Shown piece by piece: positions 1 through 11,106 of a stretch of 64,000 nucleotides of DNA; position 1 is the stretch's first letter, and the number at the start of each line of letters is the position of its first letter. The notes beneath the pieces are model-generated. The model was given only the letters and a program-made list of their open reading frames with translations. It did not search any database and was not told the origin of the DNA. The stretch spans positions 50,716,001 to 50,780,000 of the forward strand of contig OX419760.1 of the NCBI GenBank assembly GCA_948567375.1. Direction: 5' to 3'. Source of the stretch: Lunularia cruciata (Eukaryota; Streptophyta; Marchantiopsida; Lunulariales; Lunulariaceae). The position numbers were made by a program, and so were the translations under genes.

Positions 1-1060
1 GGGAAATGCCAGAGGATTTTTGATAGAGAAGTTTGCAGAAATTTTTTAGAGAGACAAAGATTTTAGAGTTGTAGGAAATTTTGAGAAGAAAGGACAGTAC
101 AGTTTTCAGAAAGTGCCAGAGGATTTTGGAGAGGGAAGTTGACAAGGATGGGCAGGAAGTCTTCGGGAAATGACAGGGGAGGTTTTCAGGAGAAGAGTAT
201 GTAGGAGTTCTTGACAAGGAGAATTATCGAAAGTGAGAAGGGCTGACAGTTCGGCAAATGCCAGAGGATTTCAAGAAAGAAGTTGGCAAGGTTGGGCAGG
301 AGTTGAGTTCTTCATAGTGAGAAAGGCTGACAGTTTCGGGAAATGACAGGGAAAGTTTTCAAGAGAAGAATTGGCAGGAGTTGAGTTCTTCACAGTGAGA
401 AGGGCTGACATTTTTGGGAAATGCCAGAGGAGTTTCAAGAGAGAAGTTTGCAGGAAATTTCAAGAGAGACAGAGGGTTTCAGGAAAGGACAGTAGAGAGC
501 TTTCGAGAAAATACCATATGAGCTTTGCAAGGAGTGGTTGCAGGATTTTGAGAAGGGGAGGCTGAACAGGGGTTTTCAGTGGATCTTTCAGAGGGTTTTT
601 AGAGGAGAAAGTCTTGTGAGAGTGCACATGCTGACAGGGTATGAAAATTCAAGACGGATGAGGGCTGGACAGAGAGTTTTTGGGAAATGACAGTAGAGAG
701 CATTTGGGAAAATGCCAGAAGAGCTTTGCAAGGAGTGGTTGCAGGATTTTGAGAAGGAGAGGGCTGAACAGGGGTTTTTAGTGGATCTTTGTGAGGGTTT
801 TCAGAGGAGAAAGCATTGATGGGATTGCTGCTGGGAGGTGAAGGAAGAAGTCTGGAGGGTGAGTCGTCTTTACTGTTATCGGACAGAGTGCATGTGAAGG
901 TGCCAGCTGAAATGATTTTCTATCATAATTTAGTGCAGACATTGTATGAACTAGAGTTGGTTGGCTTTCCCAAAATTGTGAACCTTGCAGCTGAAATTTT
1001 ATGAATGACAAATCCTGAGAAAATGGTGTGTTTGATTTGTGACTAGCATTGAGGAAGTTC
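1..1060. repeat. Purine-rich degenerate tandem repeat block
   Basis: The stretch is strongly G/A-rich on the plus strand and consists of degenerate short units built from phrases such as GGGAAATGACAGGG, GCCAGAGGA and GGCAGGAGTTGAG. One clear local period is about 78 bp (the phrase starting near 295 recurs near 373). The part from about 490 to 680 closely matches 14395-14590, so the two blocks are copies of one repeat family. Short open frames exist on both strands but are low-complexity and not shared as protein between the two blocks, so I do not call genes. It adjoins the end of the minus-strand family B gag region. Confidence 0.7.
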
Positions 1061-1743
1061 CATTTTAGGAGCTCTCAGTCCGTCTATATGCATGGTTTGA
1101 TTCAGTAGTCTGGGTGCGGGGTTGAGCCGAATAGAATACTATTTTTTGTTTGTGAAATTCCCAGCCATTCATAGGGACCGTCGGGTCCGAAACCGTAGCA
1201 GAATCTGCATGAACTAGCCAGTTCTGTGAGGGCCAAAGACAAACACAAACCCTCGAGAAGCCCAACATCAAGAAACAAAGGAAAACCCAAAATTTTACAA
1301 AGCTGAGATTTCCAACACACCATGAATAGGAAGAGAATGACAGTCTACAAGAAACTCTAAATCAACTACAATAACGGCAAACTAAGCACAAGCAGCCAGG
1401 TGCTCGGTACACTCTCGAGGCCAAACAATTTCACTAACAACGGATCCCATGCTCCTCAACCAAGTCAGCTCCACTATCAACCACCTCTGCTCTAGTAATT
1501 GAACCGCATCATCCCTACTCTCACAAAGCATGGCAGCCAATCAAAACACTAGAGTTGGGTCAACTCTTAATGTAAACATGTCATTGGCTAAAAACAAAGG
1601 GCATTGCAAAATCAGCTAAGCCGCCCCCAACATTGTGCTCGACTCAGTTTGTGTAATAGCAGGTGGTTGACTAGTAGGTAGTCTATCATGCGCCCCATCA
1701 CCACCTACCACTCCTGCACTAGGACATCTAGGAGCCATGGATG
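1061..1743. other. Unassigned stretch downstream of family B gag
   Basis: No domain recognised on either strand. By position it follows the minus-strand gag, where the family B copy at 40-45 kb would suggest the methyltransferase region, but I see none of its motifs here. Confidence 0.4.
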
Positions 1744-3838
1744 TCATCTACAATGCCTCAAATAGCATGTAAGATTGGGGAAGTCTGACCTGTCTCCCAA
1801 CCTCTCCTCTCTGTGGGTCAAATCCACTGATGCTCCTCTAGGCTCTAGAGTACGTATTGCACTCCTAGTCACTATTGCAGATGCATCCACCTGTGCTACT
1901 CCGCACATGAAGTCCAAAGCATATCTATCACCAACATATGAGGTGGAAGCCTCAACACCCAAATCCGATCTCCTCTGAGCAATAACCATACTAGCCAATC
2001 TTTGCTCCAACTACTCAATCCCAATAGCTTTAATTGTATTAGAAGTAAGGGCAAGTATTGCACCTCTACTAGGTGTTGATCCTCTACCACCACCTCTACT
2101 AGCTCATCTTCCATGAACTGGAGCTCCTCTACTACCTGCCATAGCAGCCCTACCACTCCATAACTCCGGGTGTAGGCCAAAGCACAGATCACTAGTGTGA
2201 CCAAATTTGTGGCAATGCTCACACTACCTCTGTGTTGGCTATGATGCACCAAAGGTATGAGATCGGCTGCCCTGAGTACACTCTCTCCTATGGTGAGGTC
2301 CACCACAAGTCCAACAAGCAACACTACCACTCACAGGCTATTGTTGACTTGAAAAGGAAGGTAAGGGTCTAGCTACAATAAGCCCTCCACTCGCTCCATA
2401 AGATCTAGACTGTCCACCCTGTCCTCAAAAACCAACTGGGAGTGGTGCACTCTACTGCACTCTAGAAGAAGTAAAAATTGTGGATGAGGTCTCCCTATTA
2501 AATCCAGATGTCACCACTCTCTCTTCTACCATGTTGAGCTCAATACGCTTTGCCAAACCAAAGACCACTGCCAAAGTAGGCAAAGTAGCATGTAACAACA
2601 TGGCATGACAATCTCTACGTCACAACTCTTTGTCTAGTATCCCATACCAAAACTAGAATACCTGGGCCTCAGTAACTCCCTAAGTGAAACTGATCAGCCA
2701 CTTCATGCAAGTGTATGCCTCACATAGGCTCTCTCCAGCCTTCCGTTGGAACTCCTGCAAGCTCCTCTACTTGTCTGTCCGTACTCCTTGGTAGTTCTAC
2801 CTCAAACACTGGAAGAACTCCACCATGGGGTTAAACCCTGGTACCACACTACCTCCTATAGCGGTACCTCTACTTGTGGTAGCACTATCTCCAGCTAGTG
2901 CACCTCCACTAGCTCCACCAACACTACTTGAGCTAGAACTTGTAGGTACAACCAATCTACTCCTGGCAACCAAGCCTGAAGTAATAGAGACATAGTTTGG
3001 AGACCAAAACTATATCCATAACTCAATCTTCTCCAAATAAGCTCTAATGAACTCATGGTAGTTGTCCATCAGCGGACCCTCCAAATGCTGAAAGGTGTAA
3101 ATAAAGTCAGGTTCCGCATCTGCTATAGATCACACCAACTATCAAACTCTTGGATGAAATCATCCAACTCATTGGTACCCACTATACTAGAGTAACGCCT
3201 AGGGTCTTTGGAGGCCCCATAAATCTTGTCTATGTCTCACAACAACGGTACGGACATGCCAAGTGCACATTCAATTGAATCAACTCCTATGTTGAACTCC
3301 AACTCAGAGTCAATCTCTTTCCTCACTAGGACCTAAGATATAGGCTGATACCAAGCGCCACTCTGAGTAAACCCACTGTGTATGGTAGGGCTAACTCCAT
3401 TAGAATCCCCAAAGAACTCCGTTGTGATGAAGTAACCACAAACCGGAACCACCAACTGCAACCGCAATCGCAAGTACTCCACCAAGTGCCAACAGCAACT
3501 AGACGCCACCAAGTGCCAATACCCATGGAACACCACCTGCTAATGTATCCCTAATTGAGATAACTACACTAGGGGAAAAGGTGACAAGTGACCTGTAACC
3601 TGCCATCACAACACGCACTCTCACGGTCTGCAGGTCATCACTTTGTGCCTAACCACATAGAAACAAAGATAGTCTGACTAGTCATCACTCCAACCTCACT
3701 ATTGAGAGCATACCAGAGCACCAACACTCTAAATTCAAGGCACCTCACACAAATGTGGTGCACAAACAAGAAGTAGAGAATGGAGGGAGTCCAATCACAA
3801 GAAATCTAAACAAAAACCCTTCATCTCATAAAGCAATA
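1744..3838 (-). pseudogene. gag: Family B gag (nucleocapsid and capsid), broken
   Basis: Read on the minus strand from about 3838 to 1744, this is a degraded Ty3/gypsy Gag. The structural part (about 3200-2500) has the usual look of a plant Gag: phrases such as DDFIQEFDSWCD, FQRKAGESLCEAY and GVTEAQVFWYGILD, followed by a Ser/Gly-rich linker. Two zinc knuckles come next. The part near 2010-1744 (MEQRLASMVIAQRR and following) is the C-terminal tail. Several in-frame stops and frame changes interrupt the reading, so no full-length product is possible. The start codon is not certain. Right of the gene are a candidate primer site and a family B LTR. The assignment to family B rests on the shared LTR segment (5876-6176 versus 39876-40165), not on overlapping Gag sequence. 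Confidence 0.65.
2182..2316 (-). other. Two CCHC zinc knuckles of family B Gag
   Basis: Knuckle 1 at 2278-2316 reads CWTCGGPHHRREC (C-x2-C-x3-H-x4-C, a spacing common in plant Gag). Knuckle 2 at 2182-2223 reads CEHCHKFGHTSDLC (C-x2-C-x4-H-x4-C). Such knuckles bind the genomic RNA in the retroelement particle. Two stop codons lie between them. Confidence 0.8.
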
Positions 3839-3842
3839 TAAG

Positions 3843-3858
3843 ATTGACTCTGCCACCA
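3843..3858 (-). promoter_or_regulatory. Candidate primer-binding site, family B
   Basis: The minus strand reads TGGTGGCAGAGTCAAT just upstream of gag and just inside the inferred LTR edge. It begins with the TGG expected for a tRNA 3' end and partly resembles the initiator-Met primer site (TGGTATCAGAGC), with mismatches. The LTR edge itself is not pinned down. Confidence 0.35.
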
Positions 3859-4023
3859 TTTGGCATTTGACAGAAGAGAAGTTTGTATTTATGTCCTAAG
3901 CTACCAAGATCACCAAGAATGGGATCAAGCTGCCTCTCCTAGCCAAAGCTACAAGTGTATAGATAACAATGGCATAGTCACTAGTACAACAAGTGAGGGT
4001 GGACCAGTTGGCTATGGCACTAG

Positions 4024-4904
4024 TGCGACAACTCGGCAAATATAACTTTTGCAGTAATCAGGTAAGTAAAGTTAGTTCCCACAGATATACAATCCAGAAT
4101 TGGTCCAATATGAAGTCAAACAGTAACATATAGTTTTTCTTGGGTTCCTCTTTAATCTCTCATGTAATTGACTTGAAAACACACTTACTGTCTGATCCTG
4201 CACTTGGCGTTCATTCATTATTACTATTTCTTTTCTAATTCTATCCTATTGAAGTCATAGGTATACTGAATATCTTCTTTCCTTACTCTAGCTATTTTAG
4301 ATGCTTCAAATATCTGACCCGAAGACTCCTACATCCGATGTCTGACTACCTTGGGTTGAATCATATTTCTCTTGAGGCAAAGTCTTTAGACCCAAAGTCT
4401 TGTAAACCTGAAGTCCAAAGTTTTGTAGATCCGAAGACACCAACCCAAAGAACCTCAATCCGAAGTCCTTCAACTACTTTATACATCTACTCTCAAAACT
4501 TCAAATGCTTGTAACTTTTGCTATAGACCTCCAAACTTTTCGATTTTGATGAGAATGGAAAGCCCTAAACGAGACGGTTCTAACGAGATATAACATGCAT
4601 GATTTGGACTTTTTATCATTGAGATATGGCTCTCGCATTAATCCTGACCTACAACTTCTATTCCTCCTTGGGTCGGCCTTCCTTCAACCTCTGATCTAAG
4701 TTTTTCCTCCTTTGACACAAAGTAGTCTTATTTGGGTTTGATCCAATCTGAGTACTTCTTCTTCCAATACAAAGTAGACTTCTTTGGGTCAAATCAAAAT
4801 ACAAACTTCTCATCTCATGGGTTATTCTCCATTTGGGTTCAATTCGGTTTCAGTAATGCATTTCTTCTTTAAAACTCGTCCAAATTGAAAATGTGTGTAC
4901 CACA
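4024..4904 (-). mobile_element. Short solo LTR of family C (ORF region deleted)
   Basis: The plus strand starts TGCGACAACTCGGCAAATAT and ends TGTGTGTACCACA, i.e. the two family C LTR termini reversed. Flanking ACTAG (4019-4023) and ACCAG (4905-4909) look like a decayed 5-bp target duplication. At 881 bp it is far shorter than the 3.75-kb family C LTR: it has the 5' zone shared with the copy at 62159 and the last 150 bp or so, but none of the LTR coding region. Confidence 0.75.
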
Positions 4905-5170
4905 ACCAGTCTAGGAACAGTCGATCTAGGGGTCAAACATTGTTTCACACAATCTTGCAAGATGGGCAGATTTTGCCAAATAATGACCAAGATCTACTCT
5001 AAACTAGCTAGCCTCTGCTAGCAAGTTGGCTTGTTTGCCCTTCTAGGCCTTTGTGGCCTCTCATAGCCCACAATCCAATGCCTTGAAAATGCCAAAATTC
5101 AGCCAAATGAGGCATTTCTTCTTGCCACTTCAAACCCTCTCCAAATTTGGAAAAACTCTTCCCAAACTTG

Positions 5171-5290
5171 CAAAACTCCTCTAAATCTAGCCAACCAATG
5201 AAATCTGGTGAAACTCCTCCCAAATCTACAAAACTCCTCTAAATCTGGCCAACTAATGAAACTCCTCCTAATCTGGCCAAAATCTGACGT
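5171..5290. repeat. 58-bp tandem duplication, pyrimidine-rich
   Basis: CAAAACTCCTCTAAATCT occurs at 5171 and again at 5229, followed both times by GCCAAC-AATGAAA; a partial third unit follows. It lies in the inferred family B LTR. Confidence 0.6.
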
Positions 5291-5786
5291 AAACTCAAGC
5301 AAAATCCTGATGTAAAATTTGACGTAAACCCTAAAGTTGGCTAACCACCAAATCCTCCGCTAACTCTTCACTCGAGCCAAATTGAAAAAACGGGTTTCTC
5401 CAAATCCCAATTTCATGAGGATAGGTTCCCAACTCCACCTTTAATTTCTCTTTTTGAGCCCAACTCGCTACAAATTGGTCTTGTCTTCACCTCTTGAGCT
5501 CAAAATCACAACCAATGCTCAAAATTTGCTTCTTCTTTGCTCAAAAATTGGCCAGTGCTTCCACACACTATCTATCTCACTGCCAAATCTGCATCAATTG
5601 AACAAGCTTCCGCACACTAGGGAAAACCTGAGCTCTGATTGAGCTACCAATGATTAGTGAGTCTTGGAGATACCACCAACACCCTCAATTCTTGCACCCA
5701 ATTTCCCCTGACTTCACTTCTTTGATGTAATCAGATTGTTTACAACACTCGAATCAACTCAACCCAGATCAATACTTGATCTGTCA

Positions 5787-5797
5787 CTTTATAAATG
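5787..5797 (-). promoter_or_regulatory. TATA-like element in family B LTR
   Basis: The minus strand reads GCATTTATAAAG within the inferred LTR, upstream of gag in the sense direction. It is a plausible core promoter; no start site can be read from sequence alone. Confidence 0.45.
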
Positions 5798-6176
5798 CAA
5801 ACAACTGAGCACTGATTACAATCAAGCCACATCCACTCTAACTAAGAGAATCTACATGACACTCGCTGGCCTCTGTCCACCATAGCCAGGAAATCAAAGG
5901 CTCAACATCAAAAAACTAAGCTCTCTAGAGTTGCACTTTGAAAGTATACCCCTGGACTCAAGCTAGTTTTGGAACCCTAACGGTCCCGCTGATAGCACAC
6001 TCAATGCTGTGAATGGTGGAAAGTGACAGTGGGCTCCACCGTGATGTTAATACCCTGAACACAAAATCAGACCATCGAAAAGTAATCTATGGGAAACTAC
6101 TAAAATACCTCTAACTGCTATCATTGCAACTCCAATGTTTGAGCAATCTAGATGCATCACTACAAATAGTGTGACA

Positions 6177-6494
6177 AACCTCATGACAAGGATGTGTTAT
6201 ATCAATGGAGATTCTTACCATTTGGGTTAAAGAATGCTCCTATTGAGTTCTAGAGAGTCATGGATAGGATCCTAGCTAGATTAGCTAGATTTTTCTTGGT
6301 GCTATATTGATGACATTTTGGTTTATAACACTTTTATGGAGGAGCATGAGAGACATTTGTTGGAGGTGTTTGAGAGGTTGAGATCTCATGGACTCAAATT
6401 ACAACTTGGGAAGTGTAGGTTCCTCCATGAGCAGGTTGAGTATTTGGGTCACACTATCTACTCCGGAGGACTTGGTGTTTAGTAGACCAAAGTG
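6177..6494 (+). pseudogene. pol: Family B reverse transcriptase fragment
   Basis: The frame opens at PHDKDVLYQWRFLPFG and aligns with the minus-strand family B RT at about 42975-42660. It contains the catalytic box CYIDDILVY at 6300-6314 and then the LFEVFERLRSHGLKL and EYLGHTIY regions of the palm/thumb boundary. It is cut on the left by the family B LTR ending at 6176 and on the right by a family C LTR. A 1-nt shift just before the YIDD box and a stop near 6482 break the frame. Continuation of the same gene is at 9794. The intact YIDD contrasts with YSDE in the longer copy. Confidence 0.85.
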
Positions 6495-9001
6495 GTAAGA
6501 GTGTCTTGGCTAGGAGAGTGCATCATCTTTCACTGCCGAAGAATGAGAGAGCAGATCATGGCAAAGAAGGTCACAAATGCTCTAGTGGTGCAAAGTTTTG
6601 CAATTCGTAGGTTAGATGTGGTAGCCAGAATTGAGGTCTTGAATAGACTTTGTATTACATTTTTAGCATGGAACTGGAATTTTAGTTTCCCAAGAGTGAT
6701 GGCAGAGATAGTTGCCAGTAATTGTGAGGAGGGCCCCAAAGTTGAAGAGAAGAGAGGAAATCCGGCTCGATGGACTGAGTCGGATTGGAGGTTAGTGTTG
6801 GGGAAGGAAGCAGGAGAACCAACGGGAATCACCTTGTATTGGAAGTGTGATGTTGCAGAAGAGACGGCAGAAATCTAAAACTCTTTCTTTGCTCCGAGAA
6901 CCACGAATGGCTACAAGGTGGAGTTCTATCGGGATCCGATTAGGAGAAGTATGTGGGGGCAATTATGGCCATGTTCAAGCTAGAATGAACAACTTACATG
7001 AACAGGCAGCAAGCGGTCTTCTTCCACCAAATGTTTGCAGGGGTAAAGGTGAATTGGGCAAAGTGTTTTCACTACCAAACGAGGCAGATGGTGATCAATT
7101 GGAGGACAAGTTCACCTCCCCATTATTTTGCACCATTTGCAGCACACTTCTACTTTGGGTTGAATTTGCTAACAATGGAGGAGAGTATTGCATGGTGTCC
7201 CATTTCCATCATGATTTAAGACCGGAAGTGGATGAAGAAGAGCGACAATATATGACACACCTGCGAGCCAATGATGAACACTTCTTGAAGACGGGACAAT
7301 GGACAATGGAAGAAGTCACAAGTCCAAAGAAGAAGAAGAAGCACAGTAAACCCAAAGAAGCAAAGTCGCGTCCACCTCAAAGGAAGACTCAAAGACTGGT
7401 TGTGTAGAGTAAGAAGATGGTGAGAGAAGCATCATTGGAATCAAAGTCTGAAGAAGAAACAGAGTTGCAAGGAGAGGAATCAGAAGACGATGAACTCACC
7501 TTACAAAGTGAGGAGTCTGGAAGTGAGAGTGAGAGGGAACCTGAGGTTCAGCAAGCAGTTGGAGTCAGTGAAGCTTGTCATGCGATGATTGATAGAGTAC
7601 TTGGAACAACAAGTCATTGCGTAGCCATGGTGGTGGACAAGCAGAGACTAGAGGAAAAGGAGTAGTATCCTACGGGGCCGAGTTCAATCGGTAAAGGAGA
7701 AAAGAGTTCAGAAGCAGTGTCTCTAAAGCAACAAAGATCACGACTTTGGTAGAAGGAGCCGATGGAGGAGCTGAAGTATGAAGACGAAGACGGCGATGAA
7801 GATAAAGATAACTTTGGTGGGATACTATATCTAACAAAGGTTGTCACACCGTTGCTGGAGCTATTGAAGGAGCATTGGAAAGTAATTCCCCAAGATTGTA
7901 GAAAGGTGATGAATGAGTTGTAGGTGGTGAAGCATCTGTTGAGCAAAGTGAAGGGGTTGCAGGAGTAACAAGTCACAAGAAATGAAGAAATTGAAGAACT
8001 TCGGAGGGATGAAGTCTTGAAGAAGAAGACTTTCGAGATGTTACAAGAGAGTTGTGAGTCAAGTGGGAAAGAATTGCAGAAGCAAGCAGGGGAATTGAAG
8101 GAGCAGGCAATGTGGCTGAGAAAAATGAAGGAGGAAGTGAGTGATGTGCGCATTGAGAGTATTCATTTGAAGGTGACGGCAACAATAATGGAGCAGGAGT
8201 TGGACAGCTTGAAGAAGAGTGCAGCTAGGAAGGATCAAGCGTGGCATAGGGAGTTAGCAGTCAGGCATGAAGAAGAAGAACAATTCCAAGAGCTGGTGCG
8301 GAGTGCGGAGCTACAAAGTTCACAGTATGCGGAGGAGAAGAAGATGCTTGATGTTGAGTACAAAGACAAGCTGAAGATGTATCGTGAGAGCTGAGAGATG
8401 TATGATGTAGAGCTGAGCTGAGCTGAGCTGAGAGATGTATCATGTAGAGCTGAAGGCAGAGCAATCTCGAGTGTATGAGTCAAAATCGGTGGGAGACATA
8501 ACATGCAAATTGAGAGCTATGCTGTGCATTGATACTAAAGGGAGATTAGAAGAGGCACATTTGCATGAACTCAAGTTGCTTGTACAAGAAACTCGGAAGA
8601 GGAGAGTTAAAGATGTAGATATGAATATTTTGCTGATCCAATTGAGGGAGAGAGTAGATAGGAAGATGTTAGAAGTAGAGGACAATGTTAGTCTCAGATT
8701 AGATTTAGTCAATTCAGAGTTAGAGAAAATTAGGAATAGTGTGATAGCGGAAAGGAAGTCCGATGTTGCAAAAATTGGAGTTTAGGTATCATCGGACTTG
8801 TTATTTGACACATTAGAGAGGAGTGGGTCAGGAGATAAAGAGTTAGATAAGTCACTCCTTAGTGCAATTGTAGTTCCTAGTAAAGAAGTAGCAGAAGTAG
8901 TGAAGGAATTAGTAGTTGAAGATACACCCAAAGAAGGAGAAGTGGTAAGAAGATCATTGGGTTTGGAAGCCAATGATGAGGTAGACATTGGATTGGTGTA
9001 A
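6495..9001 (+). pseudogene. LTR-resident coiled-coil ORF, copy C5
   Basis: Product unknown. The N-terminal conserved domain is readable in pieces: a MAKKV segment, AIRRLDVVARIEVLNRL, ITFLAWNWNFSFP, GNPARWTESDWRLVLGKEAG, then NGYKVE, the FFHQMFAGVKVNWAKCFH block and FAAHFYFGLNLL. A Lys-rich then acidic linker follows (about 7320-7560). From about 7760 to 8990 the sequence is a long heptad-like, Glu/Lys/Leu-rich coiled coil ending in EVDIGLV and a stop at 8999-9001. Frame changes occur near 6880, 6950 and 7400, with further stops near 7665, 7920, 8394 and 8785. A GAGCT pentamer array sits at about 8410-8431. No catalytic motif is visible. I see no similarity I can name with confidence; the N-terminal block loosely recalls domains found in Athila-type plant retroelement ORFs. 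Confidence 0.7.
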
Positions 9002-9114
9002 GTAACAATTTTGAGATAGGAAGAGGCAAATATAGAGTTGTCAGTTTGGATCTACAGGTAGAAAGAGATGTTAGGAAACGGTGCATAAGTAGGAAGAACT
9101 GCCGTTTGCTTCAG

Positions 9115-9122
9115 TATTTAAG
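9115..9122 (+). promoter_or_regulatory. TATA box of family C LTR (C5)
   Basis: TATTTAAG about 115 bp after the LTR ORF stop, in the block conserved in the other C LTRs (63383, 29012 reversed, 58680 reversed). It is the likely core promoter for genomic transcripts, leaving about 0.65 kb of R-U5. Confidence 0.6.
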
Positions 9123-9793
9123 AGGAACATTTGCAGTACTATGTTGTTCAATATTCAAATTTCTGAAGGTAGATAAAGCGAAGTGTTGGTTTTCAGTGCT
9201 CGTCGCTTGAGCTTAATTCCGATTATCAATTCTATGTTTGTGTTTGTGAGTGTGTGAGAATTCTGGAGTGCAAGTTAGTGTGTCTGTGGATGTTGGATTC
9301 TGCATCCTTGATCTTCATTTTGTGTGTTTGATACTGAGTGAAGTGCATTGGAGCATTGCCTTGACAGATTTGAGAGGAATTGTAGTGTTGGTAGTATTCT
9401 GCATTTGTGAGTGCAACACAAAGTTGATGTGAAGCAATTTGATCGAGGAAGTTGTGCCTTCAATGGAGGGGTGGAACACAATTCTGAGGCAAAATCATTC
9501 TTTGCAGTGAAGTGCCGTCTTTGGGAGAATCTGAATCATCACAATCAAGAGTTGTTTGGACAGAATTTGCTATGTTGTGATTATGTGTGTGTGTATTCGT
9601 GACAAGTTGTCAAGATTGTGAACTTGTTACTCTCTTCAAGGTGTAGTTTCTACCTGAGAGATTAAAGAAGAAATCAAGAAATACTACATTGTGACTTTTG
9701 ACTTTGTATTTGGACATTTCTAAATCATATCTCTGCGGGAACCAACTTTACTTACTCAATTACCACAAAAATGATATTTGCCGGGTTGTCACA

Positions 9794-10683
9794 GATGAGC
9801 ATTTCAGGTTCACATTGATTGGAATATTTTGGGGCTTGGAGCAATGCTCACCTAGCATGATGATGAGGAGAAGGAGTTTGTGGTGGCCTATGCTAGTCAC
9901 TCCAACAATTCAATGGAGGTGAAGTATAGTTCATATGAGGGAGAGTGCTTGGCAACTGTTGGGCAATAGCACATTTTTTATGTTACCTAGTTGGTTACCC
10001 CTTTACTGTCATCACTGGTCATCAACCACTGAAGTGGTTGATGAAGTCCAACAAGGTTTCAGGGAAGCTTGCACAATGGACTTTGATTCTGCAAGAGTAT
10101 GATTTCACGATTATTCACAAATGTGAAGTGGTGAACCGCGGTCAAGTAGAAACCCATGTCCCAACCAACAAGATTAAACCAGAGCACATTGGCATTGTGA
10201 GATAGATGAGGAGATAGTGCCAAGTTGGCATCCATCTACCTTTTTCTATATATTTTCTAAGGCTTTAGTTGTATCTCTCTCAACTTGTATAGGAGGAGCT
10301 ATTGAGGTCACAAATCTAGAAGGTGGAGATAGTAGTTTAGTTCAATGAGACATTCATGATGATGTCTTAGTGATGGACTATCTTTGCACTATTGTTGTGG
10401 GTAGCACAATTGGAGACAAGGGGAAAGACCATGTACTTTAGCAAGCTAGATGGTTTAGATTGGAAGGCAAACACCTTCTTTGTGTATGGGAGCATGGTAG
10501 AGTGAGAGTAGTACCACTTCCATCTCAAAGGCCATAATTGGTCCACCATGCTCATGAGGAGAGGGGAAATTTTGGAGTAAAGCATACATATAACTTACTC
10601 TAGAGTCATTATTGGTGGTGCGGTATGCAGACCAATGTATAGTAGTTTGTTGCCAGATGTATGTTTTGTGACCAAGTTAGAGC
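9794..10683 (+). pseudogene. pol: Family B RNase H and integrase zinc-binding region
   Basis: Continuation of the RT fragment ending at 6494. Readable parts include FRFTLIGIFWGLEQCSP in place of the RNase H start, EFVVAYASHSNNS, YSSYEGECLA, and the frame at 9945 with GYPFTVITGHQPLKWLMKSN and LAQWTLILQEYDFTIIHK. Downstream comes the linker and then the integrase HHCC region (HAHEERGNFG..., ending CMFCDQVRA near 10683). Stops and shifts are frequent. The frame is cut by a reversed family A LTR; GAGC at 10680-10683 is repeated at 32353-32356, where the integrase core resumes. Confidence 0.85.
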
Positions 10684-11106
10684 CATGAGCCGGCCTATCT
10701 CTCACTTAGGATGAACCTCTAATGGCTATTATGGTAGTGCTCCATGGACTAAGAAGGAAAAGAACCCCAACTTCATCATACTCTTCCAAGGCTAACACTC
10801 CAAGACTCAAGACATTGCTCACTAGAGAACTCAATGAGAGAGAGATAGTTACAAATGAAAGGATGATGAGTACCTCCTTACCCCTTGTTTATATACTTGT
10901 GAAATAATTATGCACTAAAGTTATTATTTACCATATTAACTCAAGTTATTAGGCTTAAAGTCAAGTAAAGTCAAAAATTATAAAGGAATATCCATCCACA
11001 TGGGCATATTCCACTAAGCATGTGATCTTATCTTGATCTAACCACTAAGTCAAAGATTCCTTCACATGGGCTATCCTTGAACTATAGAAGAATTCAAAAC
11101 AAAAAG
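10684..11106 (-). mobile_element. Family A solo LTR, reversed, first part
   Basis: It starts CATGAGCCGGCC (reverse of the LTR end) and matches the family A LTR to the CAAAACAAAAAG position, where family C element C1 starts. The rest of the LTR lies at 32082-32352. Together they make 694 bp, the normal LTR length, flanked by GAGC on both sides (10680-10683 and 32353-32356). Confidence 0.9.

Larger units (their letters stand above)
3859..6176 (-). mobile_element. Family B 5' LTR, minus strand, split by a family C LTR
   Basis: Segment 5876-6176 matches 39876-40165 closely and in the same orientation; both end at the same point (sense start TGTCAC), which I take as the LTR start. From there the LTR runs leftwards to the candidate primer site near 3858. 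After subtracting the 881-bp family C insertion (4024-4904), its length would be about 1.43 kb. A TATA-like element lies at 5787-5797. To the right of 6176 reverse-transcriptase sequence of a plus-strand family B copy begins at once, so this element inserted into that gene. The internal extent is inference; only the start and the 300-bp match are directly seen. Confidence 0.55.
6495..9793 (+). mobile_element. Family C LTR, plus strand, 5'-truncated (C5)
   Basis: It ends in the family terminus GCCGGGTTGTCACA at 9793 and carries the LTR-resident ORF and the TATA box, but lacks the LTR start; the first several hundred bases are missing. Family B sequence flanks both sides, yet about 170 bp of the host RT/RNase H gene is absent across the insertion, so the left side was lost in a deletion after or during insertion. 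Confidence 0.85.
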
